A stretch of 64,000 bases of DNA from Bacteroidota bacterium (GCA_003389385.1 QQVM01000021.1:137920-201919), one strand, 5' to 3'; positions 52,745 through 62,860 are shown, numbered from the stretch's first letter. Notes: generated from the letters alone by a model not told the origin. Numbers and translations: made by a program.

Positions 52745-54964
52745 TCAGTTTAAAACAATTTTCTTCTGAATCCTAATTTCACCGCTTCTCAACTCCACAA
52801 AATAAATTCCGCGGTTCATTTTGTGAAGGTCAAGGCTGAATTTATTTGATCCTTCAATTAAAGTGACGTCCTGACTTAAAGTTACTCGTCCGGTTATATC
52901 AATCATGCGCAGGATAGCGTTGCCACTTAAGGTTGAATTGACAGCGATGCTTGAGAACTCTCGGGCTGGATTAGGGAAAATCTCCATTTCGTTCAACGGA
53001 ACTGAAACTGGCATTTCAGAAGCGATATCCTGAATTGTCCTGAATGCGGTGCTGCCTGTAGATACCCGAAGTGTGTAGCAACTTGTTGAACTGTAGGCTC
53101 CGTTATATCCGTAAACTCTTACATAGTAGGTTGCTGCTGTGCTAGTGTTTCTAATGATTGTTTCGCTGGTCGTGCCTCCATTTTGAGAAATTGCCAGTTG
53201 AGACAGCGAAGAATTATATAACCTGATGTCATAATCTTTAGGAAGATTAGTGAGTGTTATTCTGATATTGGTATTAGGAGATGCGGTTGTAAACTTAAAC
53301 CAGTCATTATCCGTGCTTGACGAAATCAAGGCGATGATGTCTGTATTCACTGCTATGGTTTTAGCTGCAGATGAAGAGTTATTTGATTCGTATACATCCG
53401 TGCATGTTGTCGATGCGAGTGTGGTAAAAGTAATCGCAGAACTATAAGAGCCATTTACTCCGCTGCAAACTGCCTGCACTTGCCACTGATAAACAGTGGT
53501 TGCAGTGAGCCCGGTGAGTGATCTGGAATTTGTGGTTGAAGTCACGCTTGTCCAGGTTGATGTTCCGTTCACTCTGTACTGGATATTATAACTGCTTGCA
53601 CCGCTGACAGCTGTCCATGATAATGCGGCAGAAGAACTGGTGATGCTGCCGGCACTTAACCCCCCAGCTGTTCCGCAGCTGACTGTCGAGGTAGTGGTAA
53701 ACAATGAAGAAGCGGTGTATGTGCTATTTGAAGATGAGCAGTTGGACCTGACTTGCCATTCATAAGTAGTTGCTGCAGAAAGTCCGCTGATGGTGATGGA
53801 AGTTGAGGAAGAACTAGCTGCCATCCAAACGCTGCTTCCGTTAATTCTGTATTGCACGGAATATGAAAGGGCTCCTGCTGCTGCGCTCCATGATAAGAAG
53901 GCCGAAGAAGTTGTTATGTTTCCGGATGAAAGACCTGCTGGTATCGCACAGTTAGTGCCTGAAGGGGGAGTGCATCCCAGGGAATTCAGCAGGGAAGCTT
54001 TGCTGCCTCCGGTTCCGAATAGGGCGTTCATCCTGGTACTCTGACCGTTTGTGAACATGTTCATGCATCTGTCATCTGTATAATCCATGTAATTCATGAA
54101 CATGACTCCTGGAGAAGAGGAGCTACACCCGTCTGTCCTTGGGAAAGCCGGACAGCCATAATTTTCTCCGGCCTGATTTGGAGTATCAGAAACATTATCG
54201 CTGCCGGAGCAGGAAGTGCCGTCGTCTCCCCAAATGTGATAGAGATTTAGCCAGTGACCTACTTCATGTGTTCCTGTTCGACCAAGATTGTAAGGGCTCG
54301 CAGTGCCTGGCTTTGCGACGCTACCCACAGTTGAATAGAGGAGTACGACACCATCTGTTGCGCTTGAGCCGCCGGGGAATTGCGCGTAACCCAGAACTCC
54401 GCCGCTGAGGTTGCAAACCCAAATATTCAGGTAGGAAGAGGATGGCCATGCATTCAGTCCGCCGTTAGCATAATATTTAACATTGTTATTGGTAGAGAAA
54501 GATGTAACAGATGTTTGCCTGCGTTCAATTCCCGTTGTAGCGTTTCCGTTTGGATCTCTTTGGGCCAGGCAAAATTGAATTCCGGTGTTAGCTGAAATTC
54601 CCTGCCATGCGCTTGGGGTGTTAGTCCTGTCTGCATTCAGGCGGGCGAAGTCCAAATTCAATTGATCGAGTTGTGCGATCAACTGAGCATCTGAAATGTT
54701 CTGCGCAGATGTGTTGTAAACCAGGTGGAACACAACTGGAATTGTGATTACAGAAGCAGTTCTGTTCTGCGAATTATTTCCAGCCTGCTGGTAAATTGTT
54801 GTATGTTGTTCAATTTGCTGCATCCGGCTTTCGAGACCAGGATCATCCATTTTCATTTGCTCAAGCACTTCCATAGTGCCACATTTTCTCTGGATGTTAC
54901 CAGCTGATACCGATAATATAGAGCTAAGCAGGGTTATGCCCAGTATTAGGAGAATTTTCTTCAT
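52745..54964 (-). CDS. M43 (pappalysin-type) zinc metalloprotease with two FnIII domains and T9SS sorting domain
   Basis: 739-aa secreted protease. Signal peptide (MKKILLILGITLLSSILSVSAGN), propeptide, then an M43 metzincin domain: zinc ligands H233 and H237 with catalytic Glu234 in GTHEVGHWLNLYHIWG, and a Met-turn in FMNYMDYTDDRCMNMFT. Two similar fibronectin III domains follow (about 345-430 and 433-520), then a pre-peptidase C-terminal domain (about 523-640), and a type A T9SS sorting domain (EIFPNPAREFSSIAVNS ... GIYFVEL). It is expected outside the cell, acting on proteins. It is convergent with the TonB-C gene and shares its terminator. Confidence 0.93.
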   Translation of the reverse strand: MKKILLILGITLLSSILSVSAGNIQRKCGTMEVLEQMKMDDPGLESRMQQIEQHTTIYQQAGNNSQNRTASVITIPVVFHLVYNTSAQNISDAQLIAQLDQLNLDFARLNADRTNTPSAWQGISANTGIQFCLAQRDPNGNATTGIERRQTSVTSFSTNNNVKYYANGGLNAWPSSSYLNIWVCNLSGGVLGYAQFPGGSSATDGVVLLYSTVGSVAKPGTASPYNLGRTGTHEVGHWLNLYHIWGDDGTSCSGSDNVSDTPNQAGENYGCPAFPRTDGCSSSSPGVMFMNYMDYTDDRCMNMFTNGQSTRMNALFGTGGSKASLLNSLGCTPPSGTNCAIPAGLSSGNITTSSAFLSWSAAAGALSYSVQYRINGSSVWMAASSSSTSITISGLSAATTYEWQVRSNCSSSNSTYTASSLFTTTSTVSCGTAGGLSAGSITSSSAALSWTAVSGASSYNIQYRVNGTSTWTSVTSTTNSRSLTGLTATTVYQWQVQAVCSGVNGSYSSAITFTTLASTTCTDVYESNNSSSAAKTIAVNTDIIALISSSTDNDWFKFTTASPNTNIRITLTNLPKDYDIRLYNSSLSQLAISQNGGTTSETIIRNTSTAATYYVRVYGYNGAYSSTSCYTLRVSTGSTAFRTIQDIASEMPVSVPLNEMEIFPNPAREFSSIAVNSTLSGNAILRMIDITGRVTLSQDVTLIEGSNKFSLDLHKMNRGIYFVELRSGEIRIQKKIVLN

Positions 54965-55068
54965 GAAATTTTTTACCTCAAGGTATTAGGTGTATAATAG
55001 CAAGAATAAGCCTTATTTAGTCCTCAACATCAAATTGCAATGAAAATTAATCTACAAACTTGGTAAAA

Positions 55069-55764
55069 TCAATTATAAACAAATTTATATCCTACTCCTC
55101 TTACAGAGAAAAAGTACCGTGGCTCTTTGGGGTCCTTTTCGAAATATTTTCGGAACGCGAGAATAAAATTGTCCACAGTACGGGTAGAAGGGTATATGTC
55201 ATAACCCCAAACTGTCTCAAGAATTTGTTCTCTAGACACGACTTCATTTTTTCTTTCTATTAATAGCTTCAATAAAGCTATTTCTTTTTTAGTCAGGCGG
55301 GCTTTCTTTCCGTCTTTCCCGATAATTTCATAGCTAAGGAAATTCACTTCGTTGCCATCAAACTTGAAGGTTTCACTGATTTCCTTCTTTTCATCCTGAC
55401 TAAGACTGCGTTTGACAAGTACATTAACTCTCAGTAGAAATTCTTCAAGGTTGAAAGGTTTGGTCATATAATCATCAGCGCCTCGCTTTAGTCCCAGAAT
55501 CTTGTCTTCGTTTGTGTTTTTAGCAGATAGAAACAAGATAGGTACCTGGGAATTGTGAATTCGGATAGCTTCACAAACTGAGAATCCATCCATTTCAGGT
55601 AACATCACATCAAGTATTACCAAATTGAATCTTTCCTGCTTGAATATCTTTACAGCTTCGGTACCTACACCTGAGGTGACTACCTTATAACCTTCCAGTT
55701 CCAGATTCAGCTTGATAGCTTCCTGCAAATGTTCTTCGTCTTCAACTAAAAGAATTCTTATCAT
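55069..55764 (-). CDS. OmpR-family response regulator (receiver + winged helix)
   Basis: 231-aa DNA-binding regulator. Receiver: EDE at 8-10, phospho-acceptor Asp52 (LVILDVMLPEMDG), Thr/Ser and Lys in LFLSAKN and YMTKPFN. The winged-helix domain (about 130-230) has KARLTKKEIALLKLLIERKNEVVSREQIL and YPSTRTVDNFILAFRKYFE. No sensor kinase gene lies next to it, so it is an orphan regulator in this window. A TATATTTG -7 box lies about 18 nt upstream of the ATG. The downstream minus-strand neighbour is the M43 protease. Confidence 0.93.
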   Translation of the reverse strand: MIRILLVEDEEHLQEAIKLNLELEGYKVVTSGVGTEAVKIFKQERFNLVILDVMLPEMDGFSVCEAIRIHNSQVPILFLSAKNTNEDKILGLKRGADDYMTKPFNLEEFLLRVNVLVKRSLSQDEKKEISETFKFDGNEVNFLSYEIIGKDGKKARLTKKEIALLKLLIERKNEVVSREQILETVWGYDIYPSTRTVDNFILAFRKYFEKDPKEPRYFFSVRGVGYKFVYN

Positions 55765-55781
55765 GAGGTTTGTGTGATTAA

Positions 55782-55789
55782 CAAATATA
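55782..55789 (-). promoter_or_regulatory. Promoter -7 box of the OmpR-family regulator
   Basis: TATATTTG on the minus strand fits TAnnTTTG exactly; predicted leader about 12 nt. Confidence 0.5.
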
Positions 55790-55892
55790 AAAAAGCTTCT
55801 GTTTTATTCGTAATAAAATATACTGAAAAGCTAAGATCTGATGAGCTTTCATTTGTCAGGTTAAAGCAAGAATTTAAATTAGAATTCAGGAG

Positions 55893-55928
55893 AAAAAAAA
55901 ACCCGGGATAAATTCCCCGGGGATTTTT
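55893..55928 (-). terminator. Terminator of lpdA
   Basis: On the minus strand CCCCGGGG and CCCGGG pair around an AATTTAT loop, with flanking A/T pairs, and the second arm runs into T9. It lies about 20 bp after the lpdA stop. Confidence 0.87.
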
Positions 55929-55947
55929 CAGAATATTCAATGCCTTA

Positions 55948-57336
55948 TCAGGTATGGATAACTTCTCCGTAAGCATCAGCTACTGCTTCCATCACGGCTT
56001 CGCTCATAGTAGGGTGAGGATGTACTGACTTGATAATCTCATGTCCTGTTGTTTCAAGCTTTTTGGCCACTACAACTTCCGCAATCAGCTCAGTTACGTT
56101 AGCGCCGATCATGTGAGCACCGAGCCATTCGCCGTATTTAGCGTCAAAGATCACCTTTACAAATCCTTCGAAATTTCCTCCGGCTTTTGCTTTTCCTGAA
56201 GCGCTGAATGGAAACTTTCCGACTTTGATTTCATAGCCGGCATCACGTGCAGCTTTTTCTGTCAGGCCTACTGATGATATTTCAGGCTGGCAGTATGTAC
56301 AGCCCGGAATGTTTTTGTAATCAATCGGCTCTGCGTGCATTCCGGCGATTTTTTCTACGCAGGTGATGGCTTCATGAGAGGCCACATGCGCAAGAGCGGG
56401 AGTGTTAATCACATCACCAAAGGCATGATATCCTGGGATATTAGTCTGATACCATTCATTCACTACGATCTTCCCTTTGTCTGTGATGATGCCGACATCT
56501 TCCAGGCCAAGATTCTCAATGTTTGAAGTAATTCCTGCTGCAGAAAGAACAATGTCGCATTCAATAGTCTCTTCACCCTTCTTTGATTTTACTTTTACTT
56601 TACATGTTTTTCCTGAAGTATCTACAGATTCAACAGTGGATTCGAGCATAATCTCAATTCCGCTTTTCTTGAATGAACGGGCGAGTTGCTTGGAGACTTC
56701 TTCATCCTCAAGCGGAACTATGTTCGGCATGAATTCAACAATGGTAACTTTCGTTCCAAGTGTATGATAGAAGTACGCAAATTCCACACCGATGGCTCCG
56801 GAGCCAACTACCACCATTGATTTGGGTTGAACAGGAAGAGTCATTGCTTCGCGGTAACCAATCACTCTCTTGCCGTCCTGCTTCAGTCCTGGAAGTTCTC
56901 TGGATCTTGCTCCAGTGGCGATCAGAATATGGTTTGCTTCCAGAATCTGTTTTTTACCGTCTGGAGGATTTACTTCCACCTTCTTTCCGGCCAGAATTTT
57001 TCCGTGGCCGTTGATGACATCTATTTTATTTTTTTTCATCAGGAACTGCACACCTTTGCTCATGGCATCGGCTACATTTCTTGATCTGGAAATGACGGCA
57101 GGAAAGTCTGCTTCAACTCCGTTCACTTTCATTCCGTAATCTTGCGCATGCAAGAGATAATCATAAACCTGTGCACTTTTCAGGAGAGCCTTTGTCGGAA
57201 TACAGCCCCAGTTAAGGCAAATTCCACCGAGTTCAGCTTTCTCCACTATTGCAGTTTTCATTCCCAGCTGGCTTGCGCGAATAGCTGCAACATATCCTCC
57301 GGGTCCGCTTCCAATTACAATTATATCGTATTTCAT
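55948..57336 (-). CDS. lpdA: Dihydrolipoyl dehydrogenase
   Basis: 462-aa flavoenzyme, the E3 component of pyruvate/2-oxoglutarate/branched-chain 2-oxoacid dehydrogenases and the glycine cleavage system. FAD motif IGSGPGGYVAAIRA at 8-21; redox-active disulfide C40/C45 in GGICLNWGCIPTK; NAD motif VVGSGAIGVEFAYFY; and C-terminal catalytic HPHPTMSEA. Full length. It stands alone (no E1/E2 genes here), divergent from the M61 peptidase gene, with a terminator downstream. In this setting leucine dehydrogenase and lpdA would both serve branched-chain amino-acid oxidation, an inference. Confidence 0.97.
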   Translation of the reverse strand: MKYDIIVIGSGPGGYVAAIRASQLGMKTAIVEKAELGGICLNWGCIPTKALLKSAQVYDYLLHAQDYGMKVNGVEADFPAVISRSRNVADAMSKGVQFLMKKNKIDVINGHGKILAGKKVEVNPPDGKKQILEANHILIATGARSRELPGLKQDGKRVIGYREAMTLPVQPKSMVVVGSGAIGVEFAYFYHTLGTKVTIVEFMPNIVPLEDEEVSKQLARSFKKSGIEIMLESTVESVDTSGKTCKVKVKSKKGEETIECDIVLSAAGITSNIENLGLEDVGIITDKGKIVVNEWYQTNIPGYHAFGDVINTPALAHVASHEAITCVEKIAGMHAEPIDYKNIPGCTYCQPEISSVGLTEKAARDAGYEIKVGKFPFSASGKAKAGGNFEGFVKVIFDAKYGEWLGAHMIGANVTELIAEVVVAKKLETTGHEIIKSVHPHPTMSEAVMEAVADAYGEVIHT

Positions 57337-57516
57337 ATTGCTAAAATCTAGAGGAAGCGAAGATAAATATACTTTGTGAATTCCGAAGAATAAGAGAATT
57401 CTTGCTCGGTTTTGATTATTAGTCAGTTAATCATGAAATGCCGGATATTCATTCTCAGGGTTATGATGATTTGTTTGTAATTTTCAGAAGGATATCTGAG
57501 CATTTTGGGATATTAC

Positions 57517-59292
57517 ATGGATATTCGCAGGCTATCTAAGATCAAAAATCCTTCAGACATGCACTACACGCTATCAGCAAATCATCCTAACAGAAATTTG
57601 CTTCAGGTTGAAATCCGCCTGAATGCCGGAGATTTGACAGAACTGATTCTCAGGTTACCTGTCTGGAGACCTGGCCGATATGAACATGGCAATTTTGCAA
57701 AGAATGTGCTTAATTTCAGTGCAAGAGATACGGAAGGAAATTCCCTTATTTATAAAAAGACCGATAAAAGTTCTTGGCAGATTCACTTAAGTGATATTCC
57801 AACAGTAGTGATCAGTTATTCTTATTATGCCGCGCAGTTCGATGCAGGTGCTTGCTGGGTTGACGAAGACATCATGTACGTCAATCCAATTCATTGTTTG
57901 ATGTATACAGAGGAAATGATGAATGAAAGCTGCACAATTGAACTCAGAATTCCAGCTTCATACAAAGTAGCTACATCGCTTGAACAAAAAGAAAATAATG
58001 TGTTTCACGCTGATGATTTTCATGAATTGGTCGACAGTCCTTTTATCGCTGCTGAAAATCTGCAACATCAGAACTATCAGGTTCAGGGCAGCACATTCCA
58101 TATTTGGGTTTATGGCGAATGCAATCCAGACTGGCAAAGAATTCTGAACGATTTTAGCTCGTTTACAAAAGTTCAGATCGAACTTTTCGGCAGCATTCCG
58201 GTCAGTGATTTTCATTTTCTGGTTTTGCTCGCTCCGTATAAACTTTATCATGGTGTTGAACATCTTGCATCTACCGTGCTGGCTCTTGGGCCCGGCAGCC
58301 GCTTAATGGATGATGAGTTGTACAACGATTTCACAGGCGTGGCTTCACATGAGCTTTTCCATGTATGGAATGTCAAATCTATCCGCCCGACGGAAATGTT
58401 ACCTTACAAGTATCATTCTGAGAATTATTCACGTCTTGGTTATGTATATGAGGGAGTTACTACATACTATGGTGATTTGATCCTCGCGCGTTGCGGTGTT
58501 TATTCCTCTGAACAGTTTTTCAAAGAAATCAATGTACGCCTGCAAAAGCATTTTCATAACTACGGAAGATTCAACTTATCTGTGGCTGACTCATCCTTTG
58601 ATACCTGGCTTGACGGATATGTACCGGGTGTGCCAGACAGGAAAACATCCATTTATGATGAAGGGTGCATTTGTGCGCTGATGGTTGACCTGCTTATCAG
58701 AAAAAAATCAGGAGGAAAAAACTCTCTTGATGATGTGATGAAATCGCTATATACTGATTTCGCAAAACAGAATATTGGATACAGCGAGCATGATTTCATG
58801 GAACTTGTAAGTCAGGCCTCTGGTTCAAGTATGGTTGATTTTTTCATGGATTACGTTTACGGTACAAACGACTACGAGGGATTGCTTTCTCAGACTCTTT
58901 CTTATGCAGGTTGTAAATTGCATAAGTCTTCCTCTGTACGAAAATCTGAAAGTCAATTTGGCTTTAAATACAACGTAACAGGAGGGAGACCAAAAATAAG
59001 TTCAGTAGCGCCCGGTTCTCCGGCTGATATGGCAGGACTTTCAAAAGATGATGAAATTGTTGCTCTGAATGAAATTGCCGTAGATGGAAATCTCGAAGAA
59101 CTCGTTCAGCAATTCATTGGCGAAAAGATAGCACTCACAACGATTAGTCCTATGAAAAAACTGAAAGATCGCCTCTTGATACCCGGAAAGACAGATTATT
59201 TCCCTGTGTATTCAATCAGGAAGCAGGAAAAAGCGGATCCGGATGAGCAACGATTTTTCAAATCCTGGTTAAATCAGGATTTTTATTCTTGA
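57517..59292 (+). CDS. M61 family aminopeptidase-like protein with PDZ domain
   Basis: 591 aa from ATG 57517 (MDIRRLSKIK); a TTG four codons upstream is less likely. N-terminal beta domain with LRLPVWRPGRYEHGNFAKNV, then the gluzincin catalytic domain: ASHELFHVWNVKSIRP gives H278 and H282 with catalytic E279, and YEGVTTYYGD supplies the downstream Glu ligand. A C-terminal PDZ domain (about 480-560, SVAPGSPADMAGLSKDDEIVALN) follows. The glycyl aminopeptidases of this family cleave N-terminal Gly/Ala. No signal peptide is seen, so cytosolic action is likely. It converges on ridA. Confidence 0.9.
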   Translation: MDIRRLSKIKNPSDMHYTLSANHPNRNLLQVEIRLNAGDLTELILRLPVWRPGRYEHGNFAKNVLNFSARDTEGNSLIYKKTDKSSWQIHLSDIPTVVISYSYYAAQFDAGACWVDEDIMYVNPIHCLMYTEEMMNESCTIELRIPASYKVATSLEQKENNVFHADDFHELVDSPFIAAENLQHQNYQVQGSTFHIWVYGECNPDWQRILNDFSSFTKVQIELFGSIPVSDFHFLVLLAPYKLYHGVEHLASTVLALGPGSRLMDDELYNDFTGVASHELFHVWNVKSIRPTEMLPYKYHSENYSRLGYVYEGVTTYYGDLILARCGVYSSEQFFKEINVRLQKHFHNYGRFNLSVADSSFDTWLDGYVPGVPDRKTSIYDEGCICALMVDLLIRKKSGGKNSLDDVMKSLYTDFAKQNIGYSEHDFMELVSQASGSSMVDFFMDYVYGTNDYEGLLSQTLSYAGCKLHKSSSVRKSESQFGFKYNVTGGRPKISSVAPGSPADMAGLSKDDEIVALNEIAVDGNLEELVQQFIGEKIALTTISPMKKLKDRLLIPGKTDYFPVYSIRKQEKADPDEQRFFKSWLNQDFYS

Positions 59293-59319
59293 AAAATCGA
59301 GTCAAATATTCTGTTTGAA

Positions 59320-59703
59320 TCAGGGTTGTTTTCCTGCGATTACCGAAATCTCCACGTTCACATCTTTGGGAAGCTTGGAGACCTGGACAGTCTCCCGTGC
59401 AGGCGGATCACTTTTGAAATATTCAGCGTAAACTTCATTGACAGTGGAAAAGTCGTTCATGTCTTTCAAAAAGATTGAAGACTTAATCACATTTGAAAAA
59501 TCCATTCCCGCTTCATGAAGAATTGCCCTGATGTTTTCCATCACCTGATTTGTCTCTCGTATGATGTTGATAGTTACAAGTTCACCGTTCTTCGGGTTGA
59601 TGGCAATCTGACCTGAAACAAAAATGATATTGCCAAATGACACGGCCTGGCTATATGGGCCTATTGGTGCAGGAGCTGACTCTGATCGAATGATTTTTTT
59701 CAT
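59320..59703 (-). CDS. ridA: RidA family 2-iminobutanoate/2-iminopropanoate deaminase
   Basis: 127-aa RidA. It hydrolyses reactive enamine/imine intermediates released by PLP enzymes, such as threonine dehydratase. PIGPYSQAVSFGNIIFVSGQ at 13-32 and the substrate-binding Arg103 in PPARETVQVSKLP (E. coli Arg105) with Glu118 in VNVEISVIA are present. Trimeric cytosolic enzyme. It sits next to threonine-synthesis genes but on the opposite strand, and is convergent with the M61 gene. Confidence 0.95.
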   Translation of the reverse strand: MKKIIRSESAPAPIGPYSQAVSFGNIIFVSGQIAINPKNGELVTINIIRETNQVMENIRAILHEAGMDFSNVIKSSIFLKDMNDFSTVNEVYAEYFKSDPPARETVQVSKLPKDVNVEISVIAGKQP

Positions 59704-59781
59704 ATAACTTTGACCGAATAATATTCAAATCAACGAACAAATTGTCAATCCTGCAATTTCGTTCTCTTGGATCTGCAGAAG

Positions 59782-60351
59782 ATGAATGTTTTGCTGCTTG
59801 ATAATTACGACTCGTTCACCTTTAATCTGTTGCACATTATTGAGCAATATGTAGGCATAGAGGTTGACGTGTTTCGTAATGATAAAATTCAGTTGGATGA
59901 CATCTACAAATATGATTCAATAATAATCTCACCAGGTCCGGGCTTACCGCATGATGCCGGCATTCTGATGCCAATGCTGGAAAAGTATAAGTCTGTTAAG
60001 AAGATTCTCGGAGTTTGTCTTGGGCACCAGGCAATCGGACTGGCATGTGGCTGCCGGTTGAAAAATCTAAGCAGGGTCTTGCACGGTGTATCCCGGAAAA
60101 CGGTTCAGACCGAAGAATATGATTCTCTTTTCAGAAATATTCCCAAAGTGTTTAAAAGCGGACATTATCATTCCTGGGTTATTGACAGGGAAAGTCTTAC
60201 ACCCGAATTAAAAATTACTGCTTTGGATGAGGAAGGTAATATTATGGCAATCAGGCATGTGGAGTATAAAATGGCAGGAATCCAGTTTCATCCCGAATCA
60301 ATTCTTACAGAATATGGTAAAGAGCTGATTTTTAACTGGCTGGACGAATAA
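59782..60351 (+). CDS. pabA: Anthranilate / aminodeoxychorismate synthase glutamine amidotransferase subunit
   Basis: 189 aa from ATG 59782 (MNVLLLDNYDSFTFNLLH), five codons after a TTG in the same frame. Class I glutamine amidotransferase: oxyanion loop SPGPGLPHDAG at 50-60, nucleophile Cys79 in GVCLGHQAIGLA, and catalytic His/Glu in GIQFHPESILTEYG. It supplies ammonia either to PabB (folate) or TrpE (tryptophan); the subunit can serve both. No trpE/pabB gene is adjacent, so the pathway is not decided. A TAACTTTG box lies at 59705-59712. Confidence 0.9.
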   Translation: MNVLLLDNYDSFTFNLLHIIEQYVGIEVDVFRNDKIQLDDIYKYDSIIISPGPGLPHDAGILMPMLEKYKSVKKILGVCLGHQAIGLACGCRLKNLSRVLHGVSRKTVQTEEYDSLFRNIPKVFKSGHYHSWVIDRESLTPELKITALDEEGNIMAIRHVEYKMAGIQFHPESILTEYGKELIFNWLDE

Positions 60352-60406
60352 AGTCTCATAAACATTTTTAATTTTAACTCGTATTCCTGCCATATTAAAT
60401 CAATTT

Positions 60407-62860
60407 ATGATTGTATTGAAATTTGGCGGCACATCAGTAGCCACTGCGAAGCGAATTCAGGGAGTGGGAGATATTATTTCTTCACTCAAAAAGAAACATC
60501 CGAGAATCTGTGTGGTCTTCTCAGCATTCGGAGGTGTTACAGATGACCTGATACGAATGAGTCATCTTGCATCTGCAAGAGATCAGGAATACATCGACGT
60601 TTTCCATAAAATTCGTGAAAGACACAATCAGGCAATACTCGAACTGGACTTGCGCAAGGATAAGAACCTCCATGATTTTATGGAAGAAACTTTCGCGGAG
60701 CTTCATGATATTCTCCACGGAGTTTTCCTTGTGAGGGAATTGTCGGCCCGCACACTTGATTTCATCAGTGGCCACGGAGAACTCTTATCGGCCAGAATCA
60801 TCTCCCATTATTTCAACTCTGTAAATATAAAATCCGGTTTCCTGGACGCGCGAAAAGTAATCGAGACCGATGAAAACTTCGGAAATGCGAGAGTGGATTT
60901 TGCGGCTACCAATAAAAAAATTGCTCAGCATTTTAAAAAGGCAAGTCCGGTAGAAGTAATCACCGGATTCATTGCTTCCACTTCATTGAAAGAAATGACC
61001 ACACTGGGCAGAGGTGGTTCAGATTACACCGCTTCTATTTTCGGTGCAGCTCTGAATGCCAAAGAAATTCAGATATGGACAGATGTCGACGGCGTCATGA
61101 CAGCTGATCCCAGGAAGGTTAAGAAAGCATTTTCAGTTCCTCAGATGACCTATGAAGAAGCGATGGAGATGTCGCACTTCGGTGCAAAGGTGATCCATCC
61201 GCCTACCATTCAGCCTGCACTTGAAAAGGAAATACCGCTGAGAATAAAGAACTCATTCAAGCCTGAAGCGCCAGGTACAATTATATCCACCAGGTCTTCA
61301 GGCCGCGATTATCTGATCAAAGGAATTTCATCCATTGATGACGTTTCGCTTCTCACATTACAGGGTAGCGGGATGGTTGGCGTATCAGGAACCTCCGCGC
61401 GCCTCTTCAATGCTATAGCAATGTCTGGGGTGAACGTGATCCTCATCACACAGGGAAGTTCTGAGCATTCTATTTCATTTGCCGTTAAACCTGGCGATTC
61501 GAAGCTGGCGGCCAGGGCTATTGAAAACGCTTTTGCACTTGAAATTAATGCCGGCATGATTGACCGTGTCAGGGTGGAGGAGAAGCTTAGTATTGTGGCC
61601 GTGATTGGTGAGAACATGAGAAACACTCCCGGGGCCAGCGGCAGGTTATTTCAGTCATTCGGAAAGAACGGTATCAGTGCGGTTGCTACTGCACAAGGCT
61701 CTTCCGAATTGAATATCTCTGTAGTCATTCACAAGGAAAACCTCGGTAAGGCACTCAACACTCTTCACCAGGCATTCTTTTTATCTGATGTGAAAACATT
61801 GTCCCTCTTCATTGTAGGAACGGGCCTGATAGGAAATACACTACTCAAACAGATAGAAAGCCATAAAAAATATCTACGCAGTGCGCGTGCTCTTGAAATT
61901 TGCATAGCCGGAATTTCCAACAGCAGAAAAATGTACTTCAATCCTGACGGAATAAGTACTGGTAATTACATGGATCTGTTGGGCAAGGAAGGCGAGCAAA
62001 TGGATATTGATAAATTCATTAGCAAGATGAATGAATTGAATCTTCCACAGAGCATTTTTGTAGACTGCACATCCAATGAAGAAATCGTAAGGAAGTATGC
62101 TGATGTGCTTTCTCACAGCATTTCGATCGTCACTCCGAATAAGATTGCCAACTCTGGCAAAATGGAGAATTATAAAAAACTCAGAGACATCGCGAGGAGT
62201 AAAAACGTGCGTTTCCTTTATGAAACCAATGTCGGTGCCGGGCTTCCGGTAATCAATACACTTACAGACCTGCTTACCAGTGGCGATAAGATCATCAGAA
62301 TTGAAGCAGTGCTTTCTGGAACACTGTCATTTATTTTCAATAACTTCAAGAAAGGGGTTAAGTTCAGTGATATTGTGAAAGAAGCCAAAGCCAAGGGATA
62401 TACAGAACCGGATCCACGTGATGACTTGAGCGGAATGGATGTAGCCAGAAAGCTGCTCATTCTTGCCCGTGAAACAGGACTGGATCTGGAACTGACAGAC
62501 GTTTCAGTGGAAAAGATACTTCCGCGGCCCTGCCTCAAAGCTACTACCGTTGAAAAATTTCTTGAGGAACTGGAGAAGAACAATTCAGTTTTCGAGAAAA
62601 TGCGTAAAGAAGCAGAAAGCCAGAAAAAAGTTCTCAGGTTCATTGCGAGACTTGAGAACGGAAAAGCTTCTGTCAGGTTGATGAAGGTGGACTCTTCGCA
62701 TCCTTTCTACAATCTTTCAGGAAGCGACAACATCATTTCCTATACTACAGAACGTTATTCAGACAGACCATTGGTTGTCAAAGGACCAGGTGCCGGAGCA
62801 GAAGTGACCGCTGCAGGTGTGTTTGCTGAAATCATCAGCATCGGCAAATATTTTGAATAA
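60407..62860 (+). CDS. thrA: Bifunctional aspartokinase / homoserine dehydrogenase
   Basis: 817-aa fusion (E. coli ThrA 820 aa). Aspartokinase at 1-295 (KFGGTSVATAKRI; TTLGRGGSDYTASIFG), two ACT regulatory domains at about 310-455 (GVSGTSARLF; NGISAVATAQGSSELNI), and homoserine dehydrogenase from about 465 (FIVGTGLIGNTLLKQ; GAGLPVINTL; KGYTEPDPRDDLSGMDVARKLLI). It does the first and third steps of threonine/methionine synthesis, and the ACT domains should give feedback inhibition by threonine. First gene of the thrA-thrB-thrC run, with 57 bp to thrB. No attenuator or leader peptide is visible upstream. Confidence 0.97.
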   Translation: MIVLKFGGTSVATAKRIQGVGDIISSLKKKHPRICVVFSAFGGVTDDLIRMSHLASARDQEYIDVFHKIRERHNQAILELDLRKDKNLHDFMEETFAELHDILHGVFLVRELSARTLDFISGHGELLSARIISHYFNSVNIKSGFLDARKVIETDENFGNARVDFAATNKKIAQHFKKASPVEVITGFIASTSLKEMTTLGRGGSDYTASIFGAALNAKEIQIWTDVDGVMTADPRKVKKAFSVPQMTYEEAMEMSHFGAKVIHPPTIQPALEKEIPLRIKNSFKPEAPGTIISTRSSGRDYLIKGISSIDDVSLLTLQGSGMVGVSGTSARLFNAIAMSGVNVILITQGSSEHSISFAVKPGDSKLAARAIENAFALEINAGMIDRVRVEEKLSIVAVIGENMRNTPGASGRLFQSFGKNGISAVATAQGSSELNISVVIHKENLGKALNTLHQAFFLSDVKTLSLFIVGTGLIGNTLLKQIESHKKYLRSARALEICIAGISNSRKMYFNPDGISTGNYMDLLGKEGEQMDIDKFISKMNELNLPQSIFVDCTSNEEIVRKYADVLSHSISIVTPNKIANSGKMENYKKLRDIARSKNVRFLYETNVGAGLPVINTLTDLLTSGDKIIRIEAVLSGTLSFIFNNFKKGVKFSDIVKEAKAKGYTEPDPRDDLSGMDVARKLLILARETGLDLELTDVSVEKILPRPCLKATTVEKFLEELEKNNSVFEKMRKEAESQKKVLRFIARLENGKASVRLMKVDSSHPFYNLSGSDNIISYTTERYSDRPLVVKGPGAGAEVTAAGVFAEIISIGKYFE

